Part shown: positions 26,200-33,949 of the stretch, in pieces
Layout: every line of letters starts with the position of its first letter
How positions within the stretch are numbered: the stretch's first letter is position 1
Source of the DNA: Candidatus Staskawiczbacteria bacterium RIFOXYC1_FULL_38_18
GTDB lineage: Bacteria > Patescibacteriota > Minisyncoccia > Minisyncoccales > Staskawiczbacteraceae
NCBI GenBank assembly: GCA_001822095.1
Contig: MHPP01000014.1
Span: 75,654-111,775 of the forward strand
DNA length: 36,122 nucleotides
Direction: 5' to 3'
Program-made: the position numbers and the translations under genes
Notes under the pieces: model-generated
The model's database searches: none
Told to the model about the DNA's origin: nothing
The model's input: the letters and a program-made list of their open reading frames with translations, nothing else

Positions 26200-26524
26200 T
26201 TACTAATTTTACACCAATTCCCGATATTACGCCACCGCCCAAAATTAAAATGCCGGCAAATATTGACCATGCTCCCAAATTTAAAATCTTGGTTATTGAT
26301 TCTGGCGATATAATTTGGTTAAGCTGCGTTTTCACGGCTTCATTAATCATTGCCTGCGAGTCTTGAGCGCCTCCACTTTTCTGCTGAATCGGAGCTGGAA
26401 CAATAAAAACCAGCGGAACCGAATCCTTGGCTGTAAAAATACTATAGCTTTGCCACATCGCCCCAAAAATAATTATAAGCCCTATTATCAGCAAAGCATA
26501 ACCTAAAATTTTATTTGCAATCAT
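26186..26524 (-). CDS. Hypothetical membrane protein (two TM)
   Basis: 112-aa ORF with N- and C-terminal hydrophobic segments. Confidence 0.6.
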   Translation of the reverse strand: MIANKILGYALLIIGLIIIFGAMWQSYSIFTAKDSVPLVFIVPAPIQQKSGGAQDSQAMINEAVKTQLNQIISPESITKILNLGAWSIFAGILILGGGVISGIGVKLVNGKQ

Positions 26525-26529
26525 ATTTT

Positions 26530-26934
26530 TTAAATATAAATATTATTTTCCAATTCCTGACGGATATCTTCTGGAATTGGAGTTTCTTCCCCAGGCTTTG
26601 TAACGCCCGGATACCGCCAAGCTGAAATTATTTTTCTTGCCTGCCCTGAGTCCGTCGAAGGGTGTTCTCCCTGTCTTTTTATATCTTTATACATTATCCA
26701 AATTTCCCCCGGGGCGGGCGCAGGTTTTTGCCAAACGCCCTTTATTAGGGGTTTAGTCTTATTTACAAATTTTTTATTAGTGCGCATCACGGCTATCAGC
26801 CCGGGCACGATTGCTTTTTCTTTTCTTTCCGGCTTCCGTAAAATTTGTAAAAGTTTTGACACAGACAAACCATACTGCTTCATTTTTATTTTAGAGTGAT
26901 CTGTCCAAACAATTTTTCTAAAAACTGGCGCCAT
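26530..26934 (-). CDS. Hypothetical protein (DUF4258-like N-terminus)
   Basis: IVWTDHSKIKMKQYGLSVSKLLQIL; contains the PSTDSGQ insert. Confidence 0.5.
   Translation of the reverse strand: MAPVFRKIVWTDHSKIKMKQYGLSVSKLLQILRKPERKEKAIVPGLIAVMRTNKKFVNKTKPLIKGVWQKPAPAPGEIWIMYKDIKRQGEHPSTDSGQARKIISAWRYPGVTKPGEETPIPEDIRQELENNIYI
26642..26662 (-). repeat. Dispersed STxSGQ-type repeat
   Basis: TGCCCTGAGTCCGTCGAAGGG; encodes PSTDSGQ. Confidence 0.85.
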
Positions 26935-26971
26935 AAATAACTTTATATCATTTTATAACAAACCAGAAAAA

Positions 26972-26994
26972 ATAAAAAGCCCGCTAATGCGAGC
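26972..26994 (-). terminator. Rho-independent terminator overlapping the stop codon of 26984-27295
   Basis: Minus strand GCTCGC ATTA GCGGGC TTTTTATT. Confidence 0.7.
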
Positions 26995-27295
26995 CCCTAA
27001 ACAATTGCCTGGCAAGAAGCGAGACCATTTCTTCTGCGCACTCAATCGCATACCTGCGGAGAGGAAAAAAGATTCCTCGGCGCCTCACTCCGCTCTCAAA
27101 TTTTTGAGGCGGATGCTCAAGGGCAACCCAACCTTCAAAATCATCAACGTCATACATGCATCCTGGCATAACTCTGCTTACCCAAATGGGCTTAGCCTCA
27201 AAAGCAAGAAAAAACACCACTCTCCCGTCATCAAAATCTGTTCTGTCAATTACGGGTTTTGCCAATCCAGGAATCACTATTATGTTTCCTGCCAT
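26984..27295 (-). CDS. Small hypothetical protein, GC-rich
   Basis: MAGNIIVIPGLAKPVIDRTDFDDGR...; AGGAGG upstream of ATG at 27295; the longer listed ORF runs into tRNA-Val. Confidence 0.65.
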   Translation of the reverse strand: MAGNIIVIPGLAKPVIDRTDFDDGRVVFFLAFEAKPIWVSRVMPGCMYDVDDFEGWVALEHPPQKFESGVRRRGIFFPLRRYAIECAEEMVSLLARQLFRGSH

Positions 27296-27334
27296 AACAA
27301 CCTCCTTGCCTGTGGTGTAAAAGAACAAAATTTG

Positions 27335-27406
27335 TGGGCGGTACAGGATTCGAACCTGTGGCCACTGCAATGTGAATGCAGTGCTCTACCGCTGAGCTAA
27401 CCGCCC
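27335..27406 (-). tRNA. tRNA-Val (CAC)
   Basis: Minus strand GGGCGGTTAGCTCAGCGGTAGAGCACTGCATTCACATTGCAGTGGCCACAGGTTCGAATCCTGTACCGCCCA; CCA not encoded. Confidence 0.93.
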
Positions 27407-27473
27407 ATATTTATTTAATAATATTATCATCTTTTGCAACGAAAAACAGGGCTTCACCCTGTTTTTCGGGAAA

Positions 27474-27881
27474 TTATTTTATTTCCACTTTAGCGCCGGC
27501 TGTTGCAAATTTCTTTGCAATTTCATCGGCCTCTTCTTTCTTTACGCCCTCTTTTACCAATTGGGCTGTTCCAGCTGCGGCTGCGTCAACCAAATCTTTT
27601 GATTCTTTCAATCCTTTGGCTGTAACATCCCTCACAACCTTGATAACCTCAATTTTCTGGGTTCCAACCTCCTTTAATTCAACATTAAAGGCTGTTTTTT
27701 CCTCAACCGGTCCGGCTGCAGCTACTGCAACGGCTACCGGAGCTGCTGCAGAAACACCAAATTTGTTTTCCAAAACTTTCACCAATTCCGCCAATTCAAC
27801 AATTGGAAGCGCTTCTATTTCAGAAACTAATTTCTGAAATTTTTCTGGAACCTGTACGTCTGTTTTTGTTTCGTCTGCCAT
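27474..27881 (-). CDS. rplL: 50S ribosomal protein L7/L12
   Basis: Ala/Val hinge and [41 protein letters not shown]...[27 protein letters not shown]. Confidence 0.97.
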   Translation of the reverse strand: MADETKTDVQVPEKFQKLVSEIEALPIVELAELVKVLENKFGVSAAAPVAVAVAAAGPVEEKTAFNVELKEVGTQKIEVIKVVRDVTAKGLKESKDLVDAAAAGTAQLVKEGVKKEEADEIAKKFATAGAKVEIK

Positions 27882-27885
27882 TTTA

Positions 27886-27954
27886 TTAGGTATTAGGGTT
27901 TAGGTGCTAGGGTTTAGTAATTTGACTATACCCTATACGCTATACCCTATACGC
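27886..27954. repeat. Low-complexity repeats in the rplJ-rplL intergenic region
   Basis: TTAGGTATTAGGGTTTAGGTGCTAGGGTTTAG and a perfect 14-bp tandem TATACCCTATACGC (27927-27940, 27941-27954). Confidence 0.8.
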
Positions 27955-27957
27955 TTT

Positions 27958-28455
27958 TTAAATTTTGCTTTCTCTTATTTTATCCAAAACTCTCACAAAA
28001 CCTGATACCGGGCTGTAAATAGACCCTACCAATCTTCCAAGCAATTCATTTCTTGTTGGTATTGCTGCTAATTCCAGCACTCTCGCCTTCTCAATAAATC
28101 TGTTTTCGAAGATACCTCCTAGAATCTTGAAATTTTCCTGTGTTTTTGCAAATGTGTTTGCAATTCTTGCAGGAGCAATTTCATCTTCAATTCCAAAAAC
28201 CAATGCTAATTGCCCTGGAATTGATGACTTAATTTTGTTCCAAAAAGAAATGTTTGACTGCCCAAAGGCAATTCTTACCAATGTTTTCTTGGCAATTTTT
28301 AAATTACATCCTGCTTCTTTTAAGGATTTTCTCAAGGAAAACATTTCCTTTGAAGGAACTTTTGAGAAATCAACAAAAACCATTGATTTTTGTTGTGCAA
28401 TTTTCTCCTTAACGCTTTCTACTTGCTTTGTTTTTTGCTCTTTTGTAAGTGCCAT
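27958..28455 (-). CDS. rplJ: 50S ribosomal protein L10
   Basis: MALTKEQKTKQVESVKEKIAQQKSMVFVDFSKVPSKEMFSLRKSLKEAG. Confidence 0.94.
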   Translation of the reverse strand: MALTKEQKTKQVESVKEKIAQQKSMVFVDFSKVPSKEMFSLRKSLKEAGCNLKIAKKTLVRIAFGQSNISFWNKIKSSIPGQLALVFGIEDEIAPARIANTFAKTQENFKILGGIFENRFIEKARVLELAAIPTRNELLGRLVGSIYSPVSGFVRVLDKIRESKI

Positions 28456-28509
28456 ATACGCGAATTTTTAATTTTTAATTTCCAATTTTAAATAAATAAG
28501 TATATTTAT

Positions 28510-28534
28510 AAAAAAACTGCGGTTTTAGCCACAG
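28510..28534 (-). terminator. Attenuator-like terminator hairpin upstream of rplJ
   Basis: Minus strand CTGTGG CTAAAA CCGCAG TTTTTTT inside the leader. Confidence 0.7.
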
Positions 28535-28564
28535 ATTCGACAGAAACAAAAAATACATAAGGAT

Positions 28565-28620
28565 ATTCTTCGCCTCGATGGGACTTCTTCCTTGCGGACG
28601 CCCATTGTCTGCGGCTTTTA
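28565..28620 (-). ncRNA. Probable ribosomal protein L10 leader
   Basis: Minus strand AAGCCGCAGACAATGGGCGTCCGCAAGGAAGAAGTCCCATCGAGGCGAAG resembles the L10-leader core; directly upstream of rplJ-rplL. Confidence 0.75.
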
Positions 28621-28632
28621 AATTATATTAAT

Positions 28633-28661
28633 ATCTTAATCTATAAACCCAATCCTGTCAA
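28633..28661 (-). promoter_or_regulatory. Predicted rplJL promoter
   Basis: Minus strand TTGACA - 17 nt - TAAGAT just before the leader. Confidence 0.65.
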
Positions 28662-28671
28662 TAGTTTGCCA

Positions 28672-29694
28672 TTATTCCAAGTATAATGCTTTGGCGGTTT
28701 GGTGTTCCTCAAAAGTTGCGCTAAAATATGTTTTTCCGTTGGATAAATAATATAAATATGCTGTTTTTGTTGGATAAATAGCAGCCATAATTGAATTCAT
28801 GCCCGGATTTGAAATCGGCCCCTTTGGAAGCCCGTAATATTTATAGGTGTTATAGGGCGAATCTATTTTAGTGTCGCTAATTCGGGCCGCCGGGTCAGAC
28901 TTTCCTGTAATATAGTTTATTGTAGCATCTAATTGCAAGGGCATTCCAATTTCAATTCTTTTCCACAAAATCCCCGAAACAATTTTTTTATCGCTCATTA
29001 TTCTCACTTCTTTTTCAATCATTGAAGCCATAGTCACAATATCAAAAATAGATTTCTTTTGTTTTGCAATTTCAGCCCTAAGTTCGGGCGTTAATTTTTT
29101 TCCAAAATTCGCCAGAATTGCTCCAATAACCTCTTGGCACGCCTCCCCCTCGGCAAATTCATAAGTGTCTGGGAAAAGATAGCCCTCTAAATCCAAATTT
29201 TTGGGTTTATCCTTTAAAAAATCAAATTCAGCACTGTAATCATTTTTTACCAAGGCAAAAAATTCATCTTTTTTGCAGACGCTTTTTTCCTCCAAATATT
29301 TTGCAATATCCTGCTTATCCCAGCCCTCTAAAATTGTAACTTTGTTTTTAACCACGTCCCCTGAAGCCATTTTTTTTACCATTTGGTAAACAGACATTCT
29401 TGGAGAAAGATTATATTTTCCTGCCTGTAAAGAGGAGTGCTGAAAAGACGCAACAACGTAAAACCTGAAAAAGTAATTACTTCTTATCAGCTTTAATTTC
29501 TCCAAATCTTTTGCTATTTCATCGTCCCCAAAACCTTTGGGAGCCGTATATGTTATTGTTTCACGGGAAAAAGGATTTATTGGAACATATATTTCAAAAC
29601 ATAAAAACAAAAACACCGCCAAGGCAATTATGCCCGCTATTGTTGTAAATTTTTTAAAACCTTCCGGGCTTATTTTAGAAAAATCCTTTCTCAT
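28672..29694 (-). CDS. mltG: Endolytic transglycosylase MltG (YceG-like)
   Basis: LEGYLFPDTYEF, MASMIEKEVR, SPYNTYKYYGLPKGPISNPGMNSIMAAIYP. Confidence 0.93.
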   Translation of the reverse strand: MRKDFSKISPEGFKKFTTIAGIIALAVFLFLCFEIYVPINPFSRETITYTAPKGFGDDEIAKDLEKLKLIRSNYFFRFYVVASFQHSSLQAGKYNLSPRMSVYQMVKKMASGDVVKNKVTILEGWDKQDIAKYLEEKSVCKKDEFFALVKNDYSAEFDFLKDKPKNLDLEGYLFPDTYEFAEGEACQEVIGAILANFGKKLTPELRAEIAKQKKSIFDIVTMASMIEKEVRIMSDKKIVSGILWKRIEIGMPLQLDATINYITGKSDPAARISDTKIDSPYNTYKYYGLPKGPISNPGMNSIMAAIYPTKTAYLYYLSNGKTYFSATFEEHQTAKALYLE

Positions 29695-30011
29695 AGTAGT
29701 TTTCCTTGTCTTAATGATTTTGCAACCTCAAGGGCTTTTTCCTCACCCGTTTTTGTAAGTATAAAATAATTTTTAGAGTCGCCTATTATCAGTTTTTCAC
29801 TTCTTAATGCCCGCAACGGCCTGTCCAGTTTTCTTGAATCGGGCCAAATGGGATACCTTGAAAATTTTAAAGTGTCGGGAAATAAAGTAAAACACTCCTT
29901 AACCAATCTTTCAAAACTGCACTGCTCTGAATTTAAAACTATTGAGTGTATGCAAAATAAAATCAAATCGTTTACTGAGAAATTCGCAATTTTAGTTGAA
30001 TTTTTCTGCAT
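29691..30011 (-). CDS. Hypothetical small protein, possible winged-helix fold
   Basis: 106-aa ORF overlapping the mltG start; C-term DRPLRALRSEKLIIGDSKNYFILTKTGEEKALEVA. Confidence 0.55.
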   Translation of the reverse strand: MQKNSTKIANFSVNDLILFCIHSIVLNSEQCSFERLVKECFTLFPDTLKFSRYPIWPDSRKLDRPLRALRSEKLIIGDSKNYFILTKTGEEKALEVAKSLRQGKLL

Positions 30012-30020
30012 CTATTTGCC

Positions 30021-30094
30021 TGGCAGGGGCGCTGGGAATCGAACCCAGACCAAGGGTTTTGGAGACCCTTATGATACCATTTCACCACGCCCCT
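30021..30094 (-). tRNA. tRNA-Trp (CCA), CCA end encoded
   Basis: Minus strand AGGGGCGTGGTGAAATGGTATCATAAGGGTCTCCAAAACCCTTGGTCTGGGTTCGATTCCCAGCGCCCCTGCCA. Confidence 0.93.
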
Positions 30095-30215
30095 ATCTTT
30101 TTATAATAATACCATAAAAAAAGCATTTATCAAGAAAAAAATATTTAACATGATATTAAGTCGCTTTAGCTTAACTTAATATTACCTAGTAAAAAAGTAA
30201 TAAGAAAATAATTTT

Positions 30216-31970
30216 ATGAAACGCTTTAAGAAAATTTTAATTATAGTTTCTTTAGCAACCTTTTTCTCGGCTATAGCCCCAATCCTTGTTTTGGGAGCAG
30301 GACCGAATTTAATTCAAAACCCAACGCTTCAAGGAACATCCGGCATTCCTGCAGGTTGGTTAAATGCCTCCTGGGGAAATGCTTCAAATGCCGTGTTTTC
30401 ATTTCCTTCAACAACAAGCCCAAAAATAGGTACTGGAAACTCGGCAAAAATTACAATTAACGATTATAGAACAAATCCTGGCGGAGGAGCTGCCGAATGG
30501 TATTTTAATCCGGTTACAATAAACCCGGCTGATTTAACTTTTAATTTTTCCAATGAATATCTTTCAAACGCCCCAACAAGCCTTGTGGCCCAATACGTCG
30601 TCCCCGCAAATACCACCTCTTGCGAAGTGTCCATAGAAGGAAGCTCATCTTTCTGTTATTTTACTCTTCAAGATTTACTGCCAACAAACGGAATTTGGGC
30701 AACAGCCTCAGCAACATTTACCGCCCCGTCTTATGCAACAGCCGTATCGGTTTTACATGTAATATACAGCAATGGGACTTTAAGTGTCGGAAATTATTCG
30801 CTTACGCAAAATAACATAATAAATCCAAGCCAAGGCATGGTTTCTTTGACATTTGACGACGGTTGGAACTCCCAATACACAAACGCTTTTCCCATTTTAG
30901 AAGAAGCAAATATGCCGGCAACTTTTTATGTAATCACAAATCCAATGATTCAGTCGGAATTGGGCGAAGCAAATAATATTTTATGCAACGACCCGGAAAT
31001 TCCCTATTGCGACGGCGCCGTAATTTCATCAACATCCTCTTCTTGGCTCGCGCTAACCCAATACCCCGACCCCGCAGAACGCACTTATGTTTTTAGTCAA
31101 ACATATACGGCAAGTTCAGTTGCCACGCTAACCATAACCTACTTTAATGCCAAAGGACGAGCAATAAACGGGCAATCAAATATTGTTTTAGCCACGCTTC
31201 CCGCAACCGCAACTCCAAAAACAGTGAGTGTAACCTTTCAAATCCCAACTGGCTTAAACCTAAATAAAATATCTTTTGCCTTTAAGGAATCTGTGTCGGG
31301 TAATAATACTCTTTCTGTCCAAAATCCGTCGCTTGTAATTCCCGGTTCAACCCAAGACACATATATGAACGTGCAACAGGTTAAGACGCTCCAATTGGCG
31401 GGACATGAAATAGGTTTGCATACAGCAAACCATTGCGACATGGTAATGCTGGAACAAAATCCGGATTTGGCAACCGAGGCTGGTGGTCCTCCATTTGGGG
31501 CTTGCGCATCTGCTCTCTCCGCACCAACCACGCCAGAGCAAGAAATTCAGGAAGCAATGCAAGATTTTTTAGAAAACGGTATTTTCTCGGTTAATACAAT
31601 GGCCTACCCCTACGGAAGTTTTAACGCAAACATAGAATCGCTTGTGGAAAATAATAATATGATAGCTGGCAGAACTGTTTTGGCCGGATACAACACAAAA
31701 AATACCGACCCTTATGCCCTGTTTAATCAAATTGTTGACCAAAATGTAACAAGCAATGGAATTCAAGCTGTAAAAAATTGGATTGATACGGCAATGGCAA
31801 ACAAGCAATGGCTAATACTAACTTTTCACAATATAGAATCCGCCAGCATATTAACTGCAAATGGAGATATCGACGGCACCACACCAGCATTTCTCCAAAA
31901 AATTGTGGACTATTTAAAAACCAAAAACGTCCCTGTTGTTACGGTACGCCAAGCAATGGAGTCTTTTTAA
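30216..31970 (+). CDS. Secreted polysaccharide deacetylase (NodB) with N-terminal and inserted beta-domains
   Basis: Signal peptide; MVSLTFDDGWNSQYTNAFPIL, GHEIGLHTANHCDM, TMAYPYGSFN. Confidence 0.82.
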   Translation: MKRFKKILIIVSLATFFSAIAPILVLGAGPNLIQNPTLQGTSGIPAGWLNASWGNASNAVFSFPSTTSPKIGTGNSAKITINDYRTNPGGGAAEWYFNPVTINPADLTFNFSNEYLSNAPTSLVAQYVVPANTTSCEVSIEGSSSFCYFTLQDLLPTNGIWATASATFTAPSYATAVSVLHVIYSNGTLSVGNYSLTQNNIINPSQGMVSLTFDDGWNSQYTNAFPILEEANMPATFYVITNPMIQSELGEANNILCNDPEIPYCDGAVISSTSSSWLALTQYPDPAERTYVFSQTYTASSVATLTITYFNAKGRAINGQSNIVLATLPATATPKTVSVTFQIPTGLNLNKISFAFKESVSGNNTLSVQNPSLVIPGSTQDTYMNVQQVKTLQLAGHEIGLHTANHCDMVMLEQNPDLATEAGGPPFGACASALSAPTTPEQEIQEAMQDFLENGIFSVNTMAYPYGSFNANIESLVENNNMIAGRTVLAGYNTKNTDPYALFNQIVDQNVTSNGIQAVKNWIDTAMANKQWLILTFHNIESASILTANGDIDGTTPAFLQKIVDYLKTKNVPVVTVRQAMESF

Positions 31971-31975
31971 AATAT

Positions 31976-32815
31976 CTATTTTTTCTTCTCCACGGGAACC
32001 ACGTGCATTCTACTTTTATCTAATTTTATGCCAAGCCTGTGCCCTGCGTTTTTCTTTAGCCAGAGATAAGCCTCTCTTTCTCCAGGAAGCAAAGGGTGCG
32101 GCTGGCTCAGCAAAAACTCAAGATGCTGGGCATCATTTTTACTAACGCACTGGTCAACTAAATACATATAACTCGCCCAGTCCTGTTTCTTTTCACTTTC
32201 CTCTTTTTTAGATTCCTGCCTCCTCCGATAAACCAAGGTTTTTTCCTTGCCGTCAATAATAAACCTAAAACAATAAATTTCAATATTTTTTGGGTCAAGC
32301 TCGCCCTCAATTGTTATGTCTTTTTCCCGATTGTCCGGCACTAAATGGAATTCTCCACCCTTAGTCAACCTTTCAACCATATTCACGCCGGTGGAACCAA
32401 TTGCAAATCCATTCTGTTTGAATCCGACAGTGGTCAAAAAATTATATTTTTCAGTATCATCGGATCCATGCATAATCGCATTAGAATAATAAAAGGAAGC
32501 ATTCTGCACGTCCTCCTCGGGCGCAGTGTCGGGCGTTACATCCTCAAACCTATATGGTCTAATATTTATTTTTTTGCCATTTATAAGTTTAAAAATATAT
32601 TTCGGTGGCATTCCTCGGTAAATTAAGCGATTGTCGTTTTCATTAAGTTTGTCCACTAATTCCTCATTATGGCCATTTTCCAAATAAAAATTTTGAGCAA
32701 ATGGCTCTTTCATCGATAGAAATCGATCTAATTTATCCGGAGAATTAATATCAAAAGGCCCCTCATCTTCCTGGCCTTGTTCCGGATTTTGTTTTATAGA
32801 TTCTGTAAATGGCAT
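31976..32815 (-). CDS. Hypothetical protein
   Basis: 279-aa ORF, charged, no recognised motif; directly downstream of tRNA-Ala. Confidence 0.6.
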   Translation of the reverse strand: MPFTESIKQNPEQGQEDEGPFDINSPDKLDRFLSMKEPFAQNFYLENGHNEELVDKLNENDNRLIYRGMPPKYIFKLINGKKINIRPYRFEDVTPDTAPEEDVQNASFYYSNAIMHGSDDTEKYNFLTTVGFKQNGFAIGSTGVNMVERLTKGGEFHLVPDNREKDITIEGELDPKNIEIYCFRFIIDGKEKTLVYRRRQESKKEESEKKQDWASYMYLVDQCVSKNDAQHLEFLLSQPHPLLPGEREAYLWLKKNAGHRLGIKLDKSRMHVVPVEKKK

Positions 32816-32821
32816 ATATTT

Positions 32822-32896
32822 TGGTGGACCTGAGGGGACTCGAACCCCTAACCCCTAAGATGCCATCTTAGTGCGCTACCATTGCGCTACAGGCCC
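32822..32896 (-). tRNA. tRNA-Ala (GGC), CCA end encoded
   Basis: Minus strand GGGCCTGTAGCGCAATGGTAGCGCACTAAGATGGCATCTTAGGGGTTAGGGGTTCGAGTCCCCTCAGGTCCACCA. Confidence 0.92.
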
Positions 32897-33576
32897 ATTT
32901 TATAAATTGTTTTTGGTATTTGCATTAAATCTAGAAATATATCAGCAGAGAAATAATCAATAACACAAACGCCCTTATAATCTGATTTTTTTGTCGGCTT
33001 TCCTATAGTTCTCGCATCTATTCTAGTCTTGTAAAACTGAGTTTTAGGTATCTTTGTAATTTTTGCCCAAAATTTTTCCAATTCTTTAGTATTCTGGTCT
33101 GCTCTGCACAAAACAGTACAGCGAAATTTCTTTTCGTCTATTGTATAACATTTTTTTATTAAATTCAAGAAAAGATCTATAACAAAAGGGTCAGAATTGC
33201 CAAAACGTAACGATCCTCTATCCAATCCTTTTGTTCCCTCTCCAAGATATAGCATCGATAAAGCGATTTTTTTAACATCTATATTATTAAATATTTTAGG
33301 TAAATGTTTATTGCGAATAATAATGGATTGTAGATATTTTTCTCTTTTCTCTTTATTGATTATCCTCGCGACCTCCATTCCTCTTTTACTGCTTTCAATA
33401 ATTTTTTCATCGATAATTTTCTTCTCAGATATGTTTAGATAAATTTTTTTAAACCAAGTGGATAAGGTGCTTTTAGGAATGTTTTCTCCGAGCGCGCGAA
33501 CAATCTCTCCGTATGTTTTTCCGGCTTTTCGTAGTTTTATGGCACTTGTTTTAAACTGAATAAATTTTGCTCTCAT
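32887..33576 (-). CDS. HTH protein with LAGLIDADG-like homing-endonuclease-type core
   Basis: N-term HTH (AIKLRKAGKTYGEIVRAL..IPKSTLSTWFK); ALSMLYLGEGTKG...LRFGNSDPFVIDLFLNLI. Confidence 0.5.
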   Translation of the reverse strand: MRAKFIQFKTSAIKLRKAGKTYGEIVRALGENIPKSTLSTWFKKIYLNISEKKIIDEKIIESSKRGMEVARIINKEKREKYLQSIIIRNKHLPKIFNNIDVKKIALSMLYLGEGTKGLDRGSLRFGNSDPFVIDLFLNLIKKCYTIDEKKFRCTVLCRADQNTKELEKFWAKITKIPKTQFYKTRIDARTIGKPTKKSDYKGVCVIDYFSADIFLDLMQIPKTIYKMGL

Positions 33577-33619
33577 TTATATATATCGTACCACGGAACA
33601 TATCTATGTGCAATGTAAT

Positions 33620-33656
33620 ATAAAAGGCTTCAGCGTGGGTACGTCGCTGAAGCCTT
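33620..33656 (-). terminator. Rho-independent terminator
   Basis: Minus strand AAGGCTTCAGCG...CGCTGAAGCCTT (12-bp perfect stem) then TTAT. Confidence 0.75.
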
Positions 33657-33673
33657 GCTCGGCGATGGTGTTT

Positions 33674-33823
33674 TCAGAGTTTGATTCCGAAAAAGGACAA
33701 AACCCCTTTCCAGAATTGCGTTCTTCCTTCTGCGGGCAAGTCATAATAACCTGTCCAGTAGAGGCAGAACGCCACGACGATTGCATATTTTACAATCGTG
33801 CAAACCGATCTGAAAAGAGCCAT
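33674..33823 (-). CDS. Candidate 49-aa small membrane protein
   Basis: MALFRSVCTIVKYAIVVAFCLYWTGYYDLPAEGRTQFWKGVLSFFGIKL with GGAG 7 nt upstream of ATG; the listed 71-aa ORF uses TTG. Confidence 0.5.
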   Translation of the reverse strand: MALFRSVCTIVKYAIVVAFCLYWTGYYDLPAEGRTQFWKGVLSFFGIKL

Positions 33824-33895
33824 CTCCCTGCTCCAAAAAAAGAGCTTGCGCAGGGCCGTGCGCGCGTGTTGCCAGGAAAATCCGGGCAATAATTA

Positions 33896-33924
33896 ATCAT
33901 AGCATATATAAAAAAAGAAGTCAA
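33896..33924 (-). promoter_or_regulatory. Predicted promoter overlapping a terminator
   Basis: Minus strand TTGACT - 17 nt - TATGAT with extended -10 TGC. Confidence 0.6.
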
Positions 33925-33942
33925 GAGCACGTGCTTTTGACT
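33912..33942 (-). terminator. Rho-independent terminator of the plsC-like gene
   Basis: Minus strand AGTCAAaAGCACGTGCTcTTGACT followed by TCTTTTTTT. Confidence 0.75.
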
Positions 33943-33949
33943 TTTGGAT

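Noticed and set aside
27296-27370. N-terminal extension MQWPQVRILYRPQILFFYTTGKEVV of the listed 26984-27370 ORF
   Set aside because: Translation of tRNA-Val sequence; the ATG at 27295 with AGGAGG is the likely start.
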